Origin: Clostridiales bacterium CHKCI006
Lineage (GTDB): Bacteria > Bacillota_I > Bacilli_A > Erysipelotrichales > Coprobacillaceae
Assembly (NCBI GenBank): GCA_900018345.1
Contig: FCNA01000129.1
Coordinates: forward strand, 1-64,000
DNA: 64,000 nt
Reading direction: 5' to 3'
Below the pieces are notes generated by a model. It was not told the origin of the DNA and did not search any database. It was given only the letters and a program-made list of their open reading frames with translations. Made by a program: the position numbers and the translations under genes. Positions 17,469-25,874 of this stretch are shown here, one piece after another; position 1 is the stretch's first letter; each line of letters starts with the position of its first letter.

Positions 17469-18047
17469 TTATTCAATACGAAAGCCAAAATCATACGCTC
17501 GCTCCAAATGTCCGGTCTTATCGATTCCCGGCTTGCCATCAGTGGCGCCGCATCCGCCAGCCAGCAGCATTCCACGATCATGCATCCCGATGTAGTTGAT
17601 CAGAGCAAACCGATAATAAGAAACGGCTTGTTCAAAAGTCCAGAAATAATCATCCGCAGAAGTCATCAGTAAGACACATTCTTTTGGCGGATAGGCTTCA
17701 TAACGTCCCAGCGGTGGATCGGCATCTTCTTTAGCCAGGCTGTAGAAACGTTCAATCAAGGCTTTCATGCGTGCTGAGATAGTCCAAAAATACAGCGGAG
17801 AAGCAAAGGCAATCAGATCGGCTTGAGCAACCAGGGCAGCGACCTGATCAAAATCGTCCTTCTGAACACAGGGTTTGCCAAAACGACAGGCATTACATCC
17901 TAGACAGCCATTGACCTGATATTGCATCAATGAGATCAATTTCACTTCATGTCCTGCGTCTCTGGCTCCTTTGCAAAAAGCCTCTGCCAATTGACGGGTA
18001 TTTCCCATAGGCCGTCCACCAGTTAAGATAACTAAGATCCGTTTCAT
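17469..18047 (-). CDS. NADPH-dependent FMN reductase/iron-sulfur flavoprotein-like
   Basis: 192-aa flavodoxin-fold protein. GRPMGNTRQLAEAF at about 12-25 binds the FMN phosphate, and GCLGCNACRFGKPCVQKDDF near 47 is the cysteine motif of the Isf-type flavoproteins, which may hold an Fe-S cluster. SPLYFWTISARMKALIERFY near 84 is typical of the family. Start is ATG 18047 or the TTG just before it (18050). Likely a quinone, nitro or other two-electron reductase in the cytoplasm; substrate unknown. Confidence 0.82.
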   Translation of the reverse strand: MKRILVILTGGRPMGNTRQLAEAFCKGARDAGHEVKLISLMQYQVNGCLGCNACRFGKPCVQKDDFDQVAALVAQADLIAFASPLYFWTISARMKALIERFYSLAKEDADPPLGRYEAYPPKECVLLMTSADDYFWTFEQAVSYYRFALINYIGMHDRGMLLAGGCGATDGKPGIDKTGHLERAYDFGFRIE

Positions 18048-18105
18048 CAAATAATCACCATTCTCCTTTCTCTAAAAGAATGCCAGAGAGGCAATTTTTT
18101 CTCTC

Positions 18106-18129
18106 AAAAAAGGCGTCCAAAGACGCCTT
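18106..18129 (-). terminator. leuS terminator
   Basis: Minus strand AAGGCGTC-TTTG-GACGCCTT followed by T4; overlaps the stop region. Confidence 0.85.
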
Positions 18130-20509
18130 ACTTAACAACAATATTGACAATCTTATCTTTGACAATGATGATCTTGGCCACATTCTTGCCTTCAGTATGA
18201 TTTTTCACATTAGGCTGTGACAAGGCCAGTTCTTTGATCTCGTCCTGATCCATATCGATAGAAACCATCATCTTTGCTCTTAATTTACCGTTGACCTGAA
18301 CTCCCATCTCATGTTCCTGGCTGACAAGTTTAGATTCATCATAAGTTGGCCATTTCGCATAAGCAATGCTGCCTTCCTGACCTAATAATGACCACATTTC
18401 TTCCCCAAGGTGAGGAGCAATGCAGGATAACATCTTAATGAGATCTAAGGCATATGGACGATAGATCTTTTCTACCCGATAACATTCATTGACAAAGATC
18501 ATCATCTGAGAGATAGCCGTATTAAAATCAAGACTTTCATAATCTTCCGTTACTTTCTTCACCGTCTGGTTGTAGACACGATCCAACGCATGATCGTTTT
18601 CATCAGTCAGTTTATCCTGTTCAATAAAGATACGATAGACTCGATCCAACCATTTACGTGAACCGTCAACGCCGCTCTCATTCCATGGTTTGCTGGCTTC
18701 TAATGGTCCCATGAACATCTCGTAAAGACGTAACGTATCGGCACCATAAGCTTTGACAATATCATCCGGATTGACAACATTACCACGTGACTTAGACATT
18801 TTTTCACCATTTGCTCCAAGGATCATTCCCTGATGTCTCAATTTGTGGAATGGTTCCTTCACTGGTACAACACCTTTGTCATAGAGGTAATTATTCCAGA
18901 AACGAGAGTAAAGCAAATGACCGACGGCATGTTCAGGGCCACCAATGTAAAGGTCAACTGGTAACCAGTGTTCAAGCAATTGACGATTCGCTAATTCATC
19001 CTGGTTATTTGGATCGATATAACGCAAGAAATACCAGCTGCTGCCCGCACTTCCAGGCATCGTACTCGTCTCACGTTTACCTCCTTTATAGTTGACCCAA
19101 TCCACCGCTTTATCCAATGGAGAATCACCTGATTTACTTGGACTATAATCATCCAATTCTGGTAAGATCAATGGCAATTCTTCTTCTGGCAGCACTTCAT
19201 CATGATCATCATAATGAACGATCGGAATTGGTTCACCCCAATAACGCTGACGGGCAAAGATCCACTCGCGCAAACGGTAGTTGACCTGCTTCTTGCCGAC
19301 ACCTTTCTTTTCTAACCACTGAATCATGGTATCGATGGCTTCCTGCTTGCCCATTCCATTTAAGAAATCGCTGTTGATATGTAATCCATCTTCAGTGAAC
19401 GCTTCCTGACTGATGTCTCCGCCTTCAAGAACCGGAATGATCTCTAAACCAAATTTCTTGGCAAAAGCATAGTCACGTTCATCGTGTGCTGGTACAGCCA
19501 TGATTGCGCCTGTACCATAAGTAGCTAAGACATAATCACTGATCCAGATAGGGATCTCTTTTTGATTGACCGGATTGATTGCATAGGCACCGATAAAGAC
19601 ACCGGTCTTTTCTTTATTTAATTCAGTTCTCTCTAAATCTGATTTAGCGGCACATACCTTCTGATAGGCTTCCACTTCAGCCTTCTTATCCGCCGAGGTA
19701 ATCTCATTGACCAAAACATGTTCAGGTGAAAGCACACAGTAAGTGGCCCCAAAGAGCGTATCCGCTCTGGTTGTGAATACCGTAAACTGTTTATCCGTAC
19801 CGGCTACTTTAAAATCAACATGTGCCCCGACAGATTTACCGATCCAGTTACGCTGAATCTCTTTCGTGGATTCAGGCCAATCCAGATCATCAATCTGCGA
19901 AAGCAAACGATCAGCGTATTTTGGGATATCCATGACCCATTGACGCATGTTTTTACGAACGACCGGATAACCGCCACGCTCACTCTTTCCATCAATGATC
20001 TCATCGTTAGCTAAAACAGTCCCGAGTTCCTCACACCAGTTCACTGGCATATCTACATTTTTCGCTAAGCCGTCCTTGTACAATTGTTCGAAGATCCACT
20101 GTGTCCATTTGTAGAACTGCGGATCTGCTGTAGACACTTCCTTGGACCAGTCATAAGAAAAGCCAAGCATCTTTAACTGACGCTTAAACGTTGCAATATT
20201 TCGCTGTGTAAATCCTTCCGGATGATTTCCGGTCTTAATGGCATATTGCTCAGCAGGTAAACCAAAAGCATCCCATCCCATTGGATGGAGAACGTTATAG
20301 CCCTGCATTCTTTTAAAACGTGCAACAATGTCCGTTGCCGTATATCCTTCCGGATGTCCGACATGAAGACCTTGTCCGGATGGATAAGGGAACATGTCCA
20401 ATACATAATATTTTGGTTTAGAGAAATCCCACACGTCAGTTTCAAAAGTGTGATTCTCTTCCCAATACTTTTGCCATTTGGCTTCAATCTTCGTATGATC
20501 AAATGCCAT
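18128..20509 (-). CDS. leuS: Leucyl-tRNA synthetase
   Basis: Charges tRNA-Leu. 793 aa, bacterial type. Class I HIGH site in [15 protein letters not shown] at about 45-59, the CP1 editing insertion with [12 protein letters not shown] near 245, and the KMSKS loop in [10 protein letters not shown] near 570. ATG 20509 lies 9 nt from AGGAGG and gives the family N-terminus [16 protein letters not shown]; 20515 is an alternative. A leucine T-box leader precedes it. Its cognate tRNA-Leu genes occur at 33323, 33501 and 38944. Confidence 0.97.
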   Translation of the reverse strand: MAFDHTKIEAKWQKYWEENHTFETDVWDFSKPKYYVLDMFPYPSGQGLHVGHPEGYTATDIVARFKRMQGYNVLHPMGWDAFGLPAEQYAIKTGNHPEGFTQRNIATFKRQLKMLGFSYDWSKEVSTADPQFYKWTQWIFEQLYKDGLAKNVDMPVNWCEELGTVLANDEIIDGKSERGGYPVVRKNMRQWVMDIPKYADRLLSQIDDLDWPESTKEIQRNWIGKSVGAHVDFKVAGTDKQFTVFTTRADTLFGATYCVLSPEHVLVNEITSADKKAEVEAYQKVCAAKSDLERTELNKEKTGVFIGAYAINPVNQKEIPIWISDYVLATYGTGAIMAVPAHDERDYAFAKKFGLEIIPVLEGGDISQEAFTEDGLHINSDFLNGMGKQEAIDTMIQWLEKKGVGKKQVNYRLREWIFARQRYWGEPIPIVHYDDHDEVLPEEELPLILPELDDYSPSKSGDSPLDKAVDWVNYKGGKRETSTMPGSAGSSWYFLRYIDPNNQDELANRQLLEHWLPVDLYIGGPEHAVGHLLYSRFWNNYLYDKGVVPVKEPFHKLRHQGMILGANGEKMSKSRGNVVNPDDIVKAYGADTLRLYEMFMGPLEASKPWNESGVDGSRKWLDRVYRIFIEQDKLTDENDHALDRVYNQTVKKVTEDYESLDFNTAISQMMIFVNECYRVEKIYRPYALDLIKMLSCIAPHLGEEMWSLLGQEGSIAYAKWPTYDESKLVSQEHEMGVQVNGKLRAKMMVSIDMDQDEIKELALSQPNVKNHTEGKNVAKIIIVKDKIVNIVVK

Positions 20510-20533
20510 TTTCATACCCCTCCTCTGTAAAAT

Positions 20534-20746
20534 AAAAAAAGTCCTTAAGCTAAGGACGAATCATCGCGGTACCACCTTAGTTCATGCCTAAACATGCCCT
20601 CAAACTCTTAACGCGAGCAACGTGATACACTTTTGGCGTATCCATCTCCCAGGCGAGTTCACAAAGATGAACGGTCTATTTTCACCAGCCATAGACTCTC
20701 TGAAACGGATGCTTTGCTACTACTCCTGTTCACTGATTTTGATATC
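20534..20746 (-). promoter_or_regulatory. T-box leader controlling leuS
   Basis: Transcribed on the minus strand. It contains the T-box AAGGTGGTACCGCG (20565-20578) followed by the terminator GTCCTTA-GCT-TAAGGAC with T7 (20534-20557). Upstream, GAACTCGCC carries a CTC leucine codon (20655-20657) as the likely specifier in Stem I, near the AGTA turn. Uncharged tRNA-Leu would stabilise the antiterminator and allow leuS transcription. Confidence 0.93.
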
Positions 20747-20752
20747 ACAAGC

Positions 20753-20781
20753 ATTATAGCATAATTTTTATGGGTTGACCA
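20753..20781 (-). promoter_or_regulatory. leuS T-box promoter
   Basis: Minus-strand -35 TGGTCA (20776-20781), 17-bp spacer, -10 TATAAT (20753-20758). It overlaps the upstream region of the divergent radical SAM gene. A half-site TTGTGATATC lies just downstream (20741-20750). Confidence 0.6.
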
Positions 20782-20788
20782 GCGCTTA

Positions 20789-20808
20789 ATATCACAAATT
20801 TGTGATAT
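20789..20808 (+). promoter_or_regulatory. 20-bp perfect palindrome over the -10 of the radical SAM gene
   Basis: ATATCACAAATTTGTGATAT is perfectly self-complementary. Its right end forms part of an extended -10, TGATATAAT (20803-20811). This is a typical repressor-operator layout; the regulator is unknown. Confidence 0.7.
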
Positions 20809-20827
20809 AATACAAAGGGTGATTCAA

Positions 20828-21760
20828 ATGCAAAATCCATTTCCATATTCGTTGGATAATAAACGTTATCATACTTACAATTACTATTTAAAAAAACGTT
20901 ATCATCAAAAGGTTGCTAAGATCGGACTGGATGCCGGCTTTACCTGTCCCAATCGTGACGGCAAGGTCGGTGTAGGCGGCTGCATCTATTGCTCGGGTGA
21001 TTTTGTCAGACAACCCTCAGGCACCGACCTCATTCGTCAATTGACCGCCGGCTGTGAGATCATGCGTCACAAATGGCCGCAATGCCTGTTTATTGCCTAT
21101 TTCCAGTCCGGCAGCAATACCTATGGTCCTTTAAAGCGACTTCAGCAGTGCTTCGAACCCTTCGTTGGGCAAAGAGATATCGTCGGACTGAGTATCGCCA
21201 CACGACCGGATTGCTTATCCGAAGAAGTGCTGGATTACCTGGAAGATCTGGCTCGACGTACCGATCTGACCATCGAACTGGGATTACAGACCATCCATGA
21301 AAAAACAGCCCAGCTCATCAATCGCGGACACGATCTGGCCTGCTTTGAAGAAGCCGTGATCCAGCTGCGCAAACGAAAGATCGATATCGCTGTCCATATC
21401 ATCAATGGCCTGCCGTATGAAACGCCTGCTGACATGATCGCTACTGCACGCTATGTCGCCAAACTGGATATTCAGTTTTTAAAGATCCATATGCTCTATA
21501 TACTTGAAAACACCCCACTCTATCAAATGTATCAGTCTCAGCCCTTCCCCTTGCTTAGCAGAGAAGACTATATTCAGCTAGTCGTCGATCAGCTCGAATA
21601 CCTACCAGAGAATGTGGTGATTGAACGTTTGACCGGAGACGGCGATGCCAGTCGTCTATTCTACCCGCTATGGTCGATCAAAAAAGTGACCATCCTCAAT
21701 GACATCGATAAAGAATTCCTTCGTCGAAATACCTGGCAAGGAAAAAAGGCCATCCCATAA
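20828..21760 (+). CDS. TIGR01212-family radical SAM protein (YtqA-like)
   Basis: 310-aa radical SAM enzyme of the YtqA/YhcC group, described mostly from genomes. The cluster motif is of the expanded type CPNRDGKVGVGGCIYC (about 38-53) rather than CxxxCxxC, and VGLSIATRPDC follows near 118. ATG 20828 lies 5 nt after AGGGTGA; a GTG at 20819 is in frame but less likely. Divergent from T-box-leuS, with a palindromic operator over its -10. The reaction is not established here. Confidence 0.88.
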   Translation: MQNPFPYSLDNKRYHTYNYYLKKRYHQKVAKIGLDAGFTCPNRDGKVGVGGCIYCSGDFVRQPSGTDLIRQLTAGCEIMRHKWPQCLFIAYFQSGSNTYGPLKRLQQCFEPFVGQRDIVGLSIATRPDCLSEEVLDYLEDLARRTDLTIELGLQTIHEKTAQLINRGHDLACFEEAVIQLRKRKIDIAVHIINGLPYETPADMIATARYVAKLDIQFLKIHMLYILENTPLYQMYQSQPFPLLSREDYIQLVVDQLEYLPENVVIERLTGDGDASRLFYPLWSIKKVTILNDIDKEFLRRNTWQGKKAIP

Positions 21761-21761
21761 A

Positions 21762-21787
21762 AGACTGCTGCAGGCAGTCTCTTTTTT
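21762..21787. terminator. Bidirectional terminator after the radical SAM gene
   Basis: AGACTGC-TGCAG-GCAGTCT then C and T6 on the plus strand; on the minus strand it is followed by TTTTAT, so it can also end the candidate RNA at 21788-21898. Confidence 0.8.
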
Positions 21788-21898
21788 GCGTCCATACCGA
21801 CTTCTTGCAACTCACGCTTATATGTTGTGCCTTCTTCACCCGTCTATGCCTGGTAAGCCCCACGCTTCCTTTCTGACATCTCACGATGATACGGATAC
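21788..21898 (-). ncRNA. Candidate structured RNA of unknown type
   Basis: The minus-strand ends are complementary: GTATCCGTATC (21888-21898) can pair at 10 of 11 positions with GGTATGGACGC (21788-21798). Three of the pairs are G-U, so the plus strand would fold less well. Inside is CATC-GTGA-GATG (21877-21888), a GNRA-capped hairpin, and CAAC/GTTG pairing nearer the 3' end. A terminator follows at once. An overlapping basic ORF of 83 codons (21696-21947) has no recognisable family. No known RNA class was recognised. Confidence 0.35.
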
Positions 21899-21953
21899 AT
21901 TTTTTTAAGTGTCGTTGTCTGTTGTCTTTATTCATGATCAGATTCATTGAAGT

Positions 21954-21985
21954 AAAAAAACCGGGTCATTTCACGATCCCGGTTT
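21954..21985 (-). terminator. Terminator of the hpf transcript
   Basis: AAACCGGG...CCCGGTTT stem with a 12-nt loop followed by T7 on the minus strand. Confidence 0.8.
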
Positions 21986-22129
21986 ACATAGAAAGGTATG
22001 GCTGACCTTTCTTTTCACATTTGCATTTGTTCAGCCAGGAAAATCAGTCCAGCTTTCCTGTCTGTTTCGTTGCAAAATACCCAAATGCTTCAAGCCGCGT
22101 CTTCGAAATCAGCGTCTAGCGTTCGCCTG
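21986..22129 (-). other. Structured 3' region downstream of hpf
   Basis: The 144 nt between the hpf stop and its terminator hold no ORF but fold strongly on the minus strand. AGAAAGGT/ACCTTTCT (loop CAGCCAT) sits next to the terminator. GCATTTG/CAAATGC encloses CAGGAAA/TTTCCTG. GCTTGAAGC lies near the 5' side. It could be a 3'-UTR element or a processed RNA. The raiA-motif RNA class is known beside hpf/raiA genes, so a test against it is worthwhile; I cannot confirm it. Confidence 0.4.
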
Positions 22130-22669
22130 CTATTCGCCATCCGTTTCGATCAAACCATAATCGCCATCATAACGACGATAAACCACGCTGACACGATTAC
22201 TTTCTGTATCCAGATACACGAAGAAATTATGTCCAATCATTTCCATCTGCATAATGGCTTCTTCCAGATCCATTGGCTTAGGTGAGATATGCTTAGTCTT
22301 GACAACCACATCTTCTTCTGGCTGCTGCTCACTTTCAACAATGGTTGCCATATTGAAGGCCAGCTTATGATCCGGACTCTTGCGATCCAAACGTGTCTTA
22401 TACTTGCGGATCTGACCTTCCAGCTTATCAATCACATTATCAATCGCTGCGTAAAGATCATCTTCAATCACTTCCGCTCTCAGTAATACCCGACCCGTTG
22501 GAATCGTCACTTCGATTTTTTGTCCACGTGGGTAAACACGAACAAGTACCTTGGCCTCAATCTCGTCACTGTTCAAAAAATACTTGTCTAACTTGGATAA
22601 TTTCTGGTTAATTTTATTTTCAATCCCTTCCGTAATTGAAATGTTTTTACCTCTTACAGTAATTTTCAT
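22130..22669 (-). CDS. hpf: Long-form ribosome hibernation promoting factor
   Basis: Dimerises 70S ribosomes into inactive 100S particles in stationary phase. 179 aa, the long form typical of Bacillota. N-terminal domain about 1-100 (MKITVRGKNISITEGIENKI) and C-terminal dimerisation domain about 120-179 with KPMDLEEAIMQMEMIGHNFFVYLDTESN. ATG 22669 lies after AAAGGAGGTTATTTT. Monocistronic, with a TATAAT about 40 nt upstream. Confidence 0.95.
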   Translation of the reverse strand: MKITVRGKNISITEGIENKINQKLSKLDKYFLNSDEIEAKVLVRVYPRGQKIEVTIPTGRVLLRAEVIEDDLYAAIDNVIDKLEGQIRKYKTRLDRKSPDHKLAFNMATIVESEQQPEEDVVVKTKHISPKPMDLEEAIMQMEMIGHNFFVYLDTESNRVSVVYRRYDGDYGLIETDGE

Positions 22670-22764
22670 AAAATAACCTCCTTTATTTTCCTATCTTTAT
22701 TATACACTATTTTCATTGTGAAATCACGAAAAATGCAAACGAATTCATCGAAAGATTTTAGGAA

Positions 22765-22792
22765 AAACAAAAAGTCGAAAGCATTCGACTCT
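22765..22792 (-). terminator. metK terminator
   Basis: Minus strand AGTCGAA-TGCT-TTCGACT followed by T5. Confidence 0.85.
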
Positions 22793-22796
22793 TTGT

Positions 22797-23945
22797 CTAG
22801 GATATATATTTTTTTAGCGTTTCAACTTTATCGAGCTTTTCCCATGGCAGATTCAAATCACCACGGCCAAAATGACCATAAGCGGCAATCTGTCGATAAA
22901 GCGGACGACAGAGATCCAGTGACTGAATGATTCCCTTTGGTGTCAAATCGAATTGATCCTCAATCGCCTGCATGATCACATCGTGGCTCACATGTTCTGT
23001 TCCGAACGTCTCTACAAAAACACTGGTTGGTTTCGCTACACCAATCGCATAAGAGAGCTGAATTTCCATCTGATCAGCAAAACCTGCAGCAACCAGGTTC
23101 TTCGCCATATATCTGGCCATATAAGCAGCTGAGCGATCGACCTTTGATGGATCCTTCCCACTGAAAGCACCGCCGCCATGACGAGCATACCCGCCATAAG
23201 TATCAACGATGATCTTACGGCCAGTCAACCCGGTATCACCATGCGGCCCACCGATCACAAAACGCCCCGTAGGATTGATGTAAACCTGATAATCTGTATT
23301 CATATCATACTTTGAAACGACGTAATCCATGACCTCTTTTTTCAGATAATCTTTAAACGCTGCTTCATTGAAATCAGGATCATGCTGGACAGACATCAGG
23401 ATCGTCTCGATCTTTGGATGCTGACGATCCGTATAATCGATCGTTACCTGTGATTTCATATCCGGTCTGGCCCAACGGAATGCCCCGCTTTTACGCTTCT
23501 CTGTTGCAACGCGTACCAGCTGATGTGCAATAGAGATGGCTAAAGGCATATAACCTTCTGTTTCATTAGTCGCATAACCAAACATGATCCCCTGGTCTCC
23601 GGCACCACCAACTTCAACATTCGTTCCTAGCGCGATATCTGGTGATTGCGAGTCCAGAACGATGCGGATCTGACAATGGTCAGCATCGATTCCAAGACTG
23701 TCATCCGTATAACCGATGGATTTCATCACATCGCGTGCCACTTGCTCATAATTTACTTTTGCCTGTGTCGTAATTTCACCACCGATGACCACTAAATTCG
23801 TTGTCGCAAAAACCTCACAGGCAACGCGGCTGTTTGGATCCTGTTCCAGACAAGCATCCAAAATTGCATCCGAAATCTGATCACAGACTTTATCCGGATG
23901 TCCTTCAGAAACAGATTCTGAAGTAAATAAAACTTTCTTTGACAT
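22797..23945 (-). CDS. metK: S-adenosylmethionine synthetase
   Basis: Makes SAM from methionine and ATP. 382 aa with [21 protein letters not shown] at the N-terminus (ATP/Mg site), [12 protein letters not shown] near 112 and [19 protein letters not shown] near 255. ATG 23945 follows GGGGAGG; an upstream in-frame start at 23999 lies inside the riboswitch terminator and is rejected. Expression is controlled by a SAM-I riboswitch (23975-24117), giving product feedback. Confidence 0.97.
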   Translation of the reverse strand: MSKKVLFTSESVSEGHPDKVCDQISDAILDACLEQDPNSRVACEVFATTNLVVIGGEITTQAKVNYEQVARDVMKSIGYTDDSLGIDADHCQIRIVLDSQSPDIALGTNVEVGGAGDQGIMFGYATNETEGYMPLAISIAHQLVRVATEKRKSGAFRWARPDMKSQVTIDYTDRQHPKIETILMSVQHDPDFNEAAFKDYLKKEVMDYVVSKYDMNTDYQVYINPTGRFVIGGPHGDTGLTGRKIIVDTYGGYARHGGGAFSGKDPSKVDRSAAYMARYMAKNLVAAGFADQMEIQLSYAIGVAKPTSVFVETFGTEHVSHDVIMQAIEDQFDLTPKGIIQSLDLCRPLYRQIAAYGHFGRGDLNLPWEKLDKVETLKKYIS

Positions 23946-23974
23946 TTTGCTTCCTCCCCTTCTGTTCAGTAAAT

Positions 23975-24117
23975 AAAAAAGCTTTCTAAGAGAAAGCAAA
24001 TTGTCGCTTTCTCTTATTGTTCAAGAATTGCTTCTTGCTTGGGTAAGGCACCTTCTTTCTTACAAAGGGTTGCCACCACGTCATCGATCCCAAATCTGGT
24101 GGTTCTGAATAAGAGAA
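23975..24117 (-). promoter_or_regulatory. SAM-I (S-box) riboswitch upstream of metK
   Basis: Minus strand. P1 is a perfect 10-bp pair, TTCTCTTATT (24108-24117) with AATAAGAGAA (24009-24018). Between them are the S-box core strings GATGACG, GGCAACC and AAGGTGCC, and a CCACCA/TGGTGG P3. The P1 3' strand continues into AAGAGAAAGC, which can pair with GCTTTCTCTT (antiterminator). The alternative is GCTTTC-TCTTA-GAAAGC-T6, the terminator (23975-23997). SAM holding P1 closed frees the terminator: an OFF switch. Confidence 0.92.
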
Positions 24118-24123
24118 CTTTTC

Positions 24124-24252
24124 CTATTTACTTTTTTTGATCTGCGCAACTTCTTCCTCATTCAAATCAGTCATACAGGCAACCAGTTTTTCCTCCATGC
24201 CAATGGATAAAAGAACACTGGCCACTTTTTGATTAGCGACTTGACGTTTCAT
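24124..24252 (-). CDS. 42-aa hypothetical ORF upstream of the metK riboswitch
   Basis: ATG 24252 to TAG 24124, ending 7 nt before the riboswitch P1. Sequence begins MKRQVANQKVASVLLS and ends EEEVAQIKKSK: amphipathic, charged, no membrane span. Not recognised. Its translation start context GGGTGATTCAAATG is identical over 14 nt to that of the radical SAM gene at 20817-20830. A TTGCAT/17/TAGACT promoter at 24329-24357 could drive it together with metK. The start lies in an imperfect hairpin (CCATC/GATGG plus flanking ATTTGA/TCAAAT). Confidence 0.5.
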   Translation of the reverse strand: MKRQVANQKVASVLLSIGMEEKLVACMTDLNEEEVAQIKKSK

Positions 24253-24328
24253 TTGAATCACCCATCTTAGGATGGCTGAAATCAAATAAAATATCCTGCC
24301 AATTCATGACATTTTTTGCGCTAGAGAT

Positions 24329-24357
24329 AGTCTATCATAAACCCATGCACAATGCAA
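24329..24357 (-). promoter_or_regulatory. Promoter for the 42-aa ORF/metK transcript
   Basis: Minus-strand -35 TTGCAT (24352-24357), 17-bp spacer, -10 TAGACT (24329-24334). No comparable promoter lies between the ORF and the riboswitch, only a weak TTGCGC/17/TAGGAA. Confidence 0.55.
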
Positions 24358-24384
24358 GAGAAACGCATATTAACTAAAATAAAT

Positions 24385-24411
24385 GACAAAGAGGGATCAA
24401 TCCTCTTTGTC
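24385..24411 (-). terminator. Terminator of the thiamine operon
   Basis: GACAAAGAGG/CCTCTTTGTC perfect 10-bp stem overlapping the thiD stop; an AT-rich ATTTATTTTAG follows on the minus strand. Confidence 0.7.
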
Positions 24412-25203
24412 AGTAAAGCAACTTTTTAAATCATAGCCATGATCCAACGGACCGCTGCCCTGACCAAGATCAAGCATGCTGGCAAGCGCCCCCGTCAAAT
24501 AAGCCTTTGCCTGTTTGATAGCCTGTTCCAGACCGGCCCCCTTGGCTAAATGGCTGGCAATTGCACTGGATAATGTACAGCCTGTTCCATGTGTATTTGG
24601 ATTGTCGATACGCTGACCTTTGAACCAAACAAACCGGCCATTCTGATATAACAAATCATTTGCTTCATTGATTTGGTGCCCACCCTTGCATAAGACCGCG
24701 CAGCCATACTTGTCACCAATCAGACGGGCAGCCTTTTCCATATCGTGTTCATCATTGACAGACATTTCAGCTAAGACCTCTGTTTCCGGAATATTGGGTG
24801 TGATCACCTCTGCCAAAGGTAATAGTTGCTGCTTTAAAACAGCAATTGCCTCTTCCGAGATCAGTCTTGCTCCGCTGGTTGCCACCATCACCGGATCCAC
24901 AACAATATGACTTGCCTGATATTCCTTTAACTTTTGCACAATGACCTCAATGAGCTCTCCTGAAGAAACCATCCCGATCTTAACGGCATCTGGGCGAATA
25001 TCGGTGAAGATGGCGTCCAGCTCATCAGCCAAAAACGCCGGGGTCACTTCCATGACCGAGCGTACACCGGTCGTATTCTGCGCTGTCAAAGCGGTCAGGG
25101 CACTCATCCCATAAACGCCGTTAGCCAGCATTGTCTTTAGATCTGCCTGAATACCTGCACCGCCGCTGGAATCACTGCCAGCAATTGTTAATACCTTTTT
25201 CAT
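24397..25203 (-). CDS. thiD: Hydroxymethylpyrimidine (phosphate) kinase
   Basis: Phosphorylates HMP and HMP-P to HMP-PP for thiamine synthesis. 268-aa ribokinase-fold protein: TIAGSDSSGGAGIQADLKTM at about 5-24, VVDPVMVATSG near 105 and the anion hole NPNTHGTGCTLSSAIASHLAKG near 205-226. ATG 25203 overlaps the stop of the upstream HAD gene (ATGA); it is the last gene of thiM-thiE-HAD-thiD. Confidence 0.95.
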   Translation of the reverse strand: MKKVLTIAGSDSSGGAGIQADLKTMLANGVYGMSALTALTAQNTTGVRSVMEVTPAFLADELDAIFTDIRPDAVKIGMVSSGELIEVIVQKLKEYQASHIVVDPVMVATSGARLISEEAIAVLKQQLLPLAEVITPNIPETEVLAEMSVNDEHDMEKAARLIGDKYGCAVLCKGGHQINEANDLLYQNGRFVWFKGQRIDNPNTHGTGCTLSSAIASHLAKGAGLEQAIKQAKAYLTGALASMLDLGQGSGPLDHGYDLKSCFTDKED

Positions 25204-25874
25204 GCTCTCCACTCTCCTTTGATCCACTTTTCCAGAGCGATCCTGTCCTGATTGATATCCTTTAAATAGAAACGGCTCAATGAACGCACCATCTGTTCGT
25301 CCTGACTGCTGTCTGTATCATAAATGCCGACGACAGGAAAACCAGCCTGACTGGCCGTTTGAACAGCATACAGCGCATCTTCAAACACCAGGATCTCTGA
25401 AGGCACCGCCTGCAGGATCTGACTAGCTTCAAGATAGATACGGGGCTGTGACTTCCCTGCGCCGACTTCTGAGCAAGTTAAGATCCGTAAAAACGCCTCC
25501 CGATAACCCAAGCGCAGCAACGCTTTTTCGATATGCTCATGATGACCCGAAGAAGCAATCACCATAGGAATCTGTTGCTGAATCAAAAAATCAAGCAAAG
25601 ATTGCATGCCGGGCTTAAAATCCACTTCCTCTGCATAAAAATCCGCAATCATATGTAAGATTTCCTGAATGATCTCAGCTGGATCCTGAGACAAATGATA
25701 ACGTTCCCGCATATAAGCAGCGCCTTCTTCAAAGCTCAGGGTAAACAGTTTTTCATTCAAGCCAGGTTCAGCATCCAGACCCAGACGACGCAAGTAGCGC
25801 GAACCTAGATCATGCCATGTCGGCATCGAATCAAGCAGTGTTCCATCCACATCAAAGATGGCTCCCTTAATCAT
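25200..25874 (-). CDS. HAD-superfamily phosphatase in the thiamine operon
   Basis: 224 aa, beta-phosphoglucomutase-like HAD. Nucleophile motif FDVDGTLLDS at residues 7-16, motif II VIASSG near 108, Lys in AGKSQPRIYLEA near 148 and acidic motif VFEDALYAV near 170. It overlaps thiE by 8 bp and thiD by 4 bp, so it belongs to the operon. Its operon place suggests hydrolysis of a thiamine intermediate such as thiamine monophosphate, to let a thiamine pyrophosphokinase work, but this is inference; sugar phosphates are the usual substrates of close relatives. Confidence 0.85.
   Translation of the reverse strand: MIKGAIFDVDGTLLDSMPTWHDLGSRYLRRLGLDAEPGLNEKLFTLSFEEGAAYMRERYHLSQDPAEIIQEILHMIADFYAEEVDFKPGMQSLLDFLIQQQIPMVIASSGHHEHIEKALLRLGYREAFLRILTCSEVGAGKSQPRIYLEASQILQAVPSEILVFEDALYAVQTASQAGFPVVGIYDTDSSQDEQMVRSLSRFYLKDINQDRIALEKWIKGEWRA

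Noticed and set aside
21696-21947. 83-codon minus-strand ORF rich in Lys/Arg
   Set aside because: It runs into the end of the radical SAM gene, contains a terminator, and matches no family; the RNA interpretation fits better.
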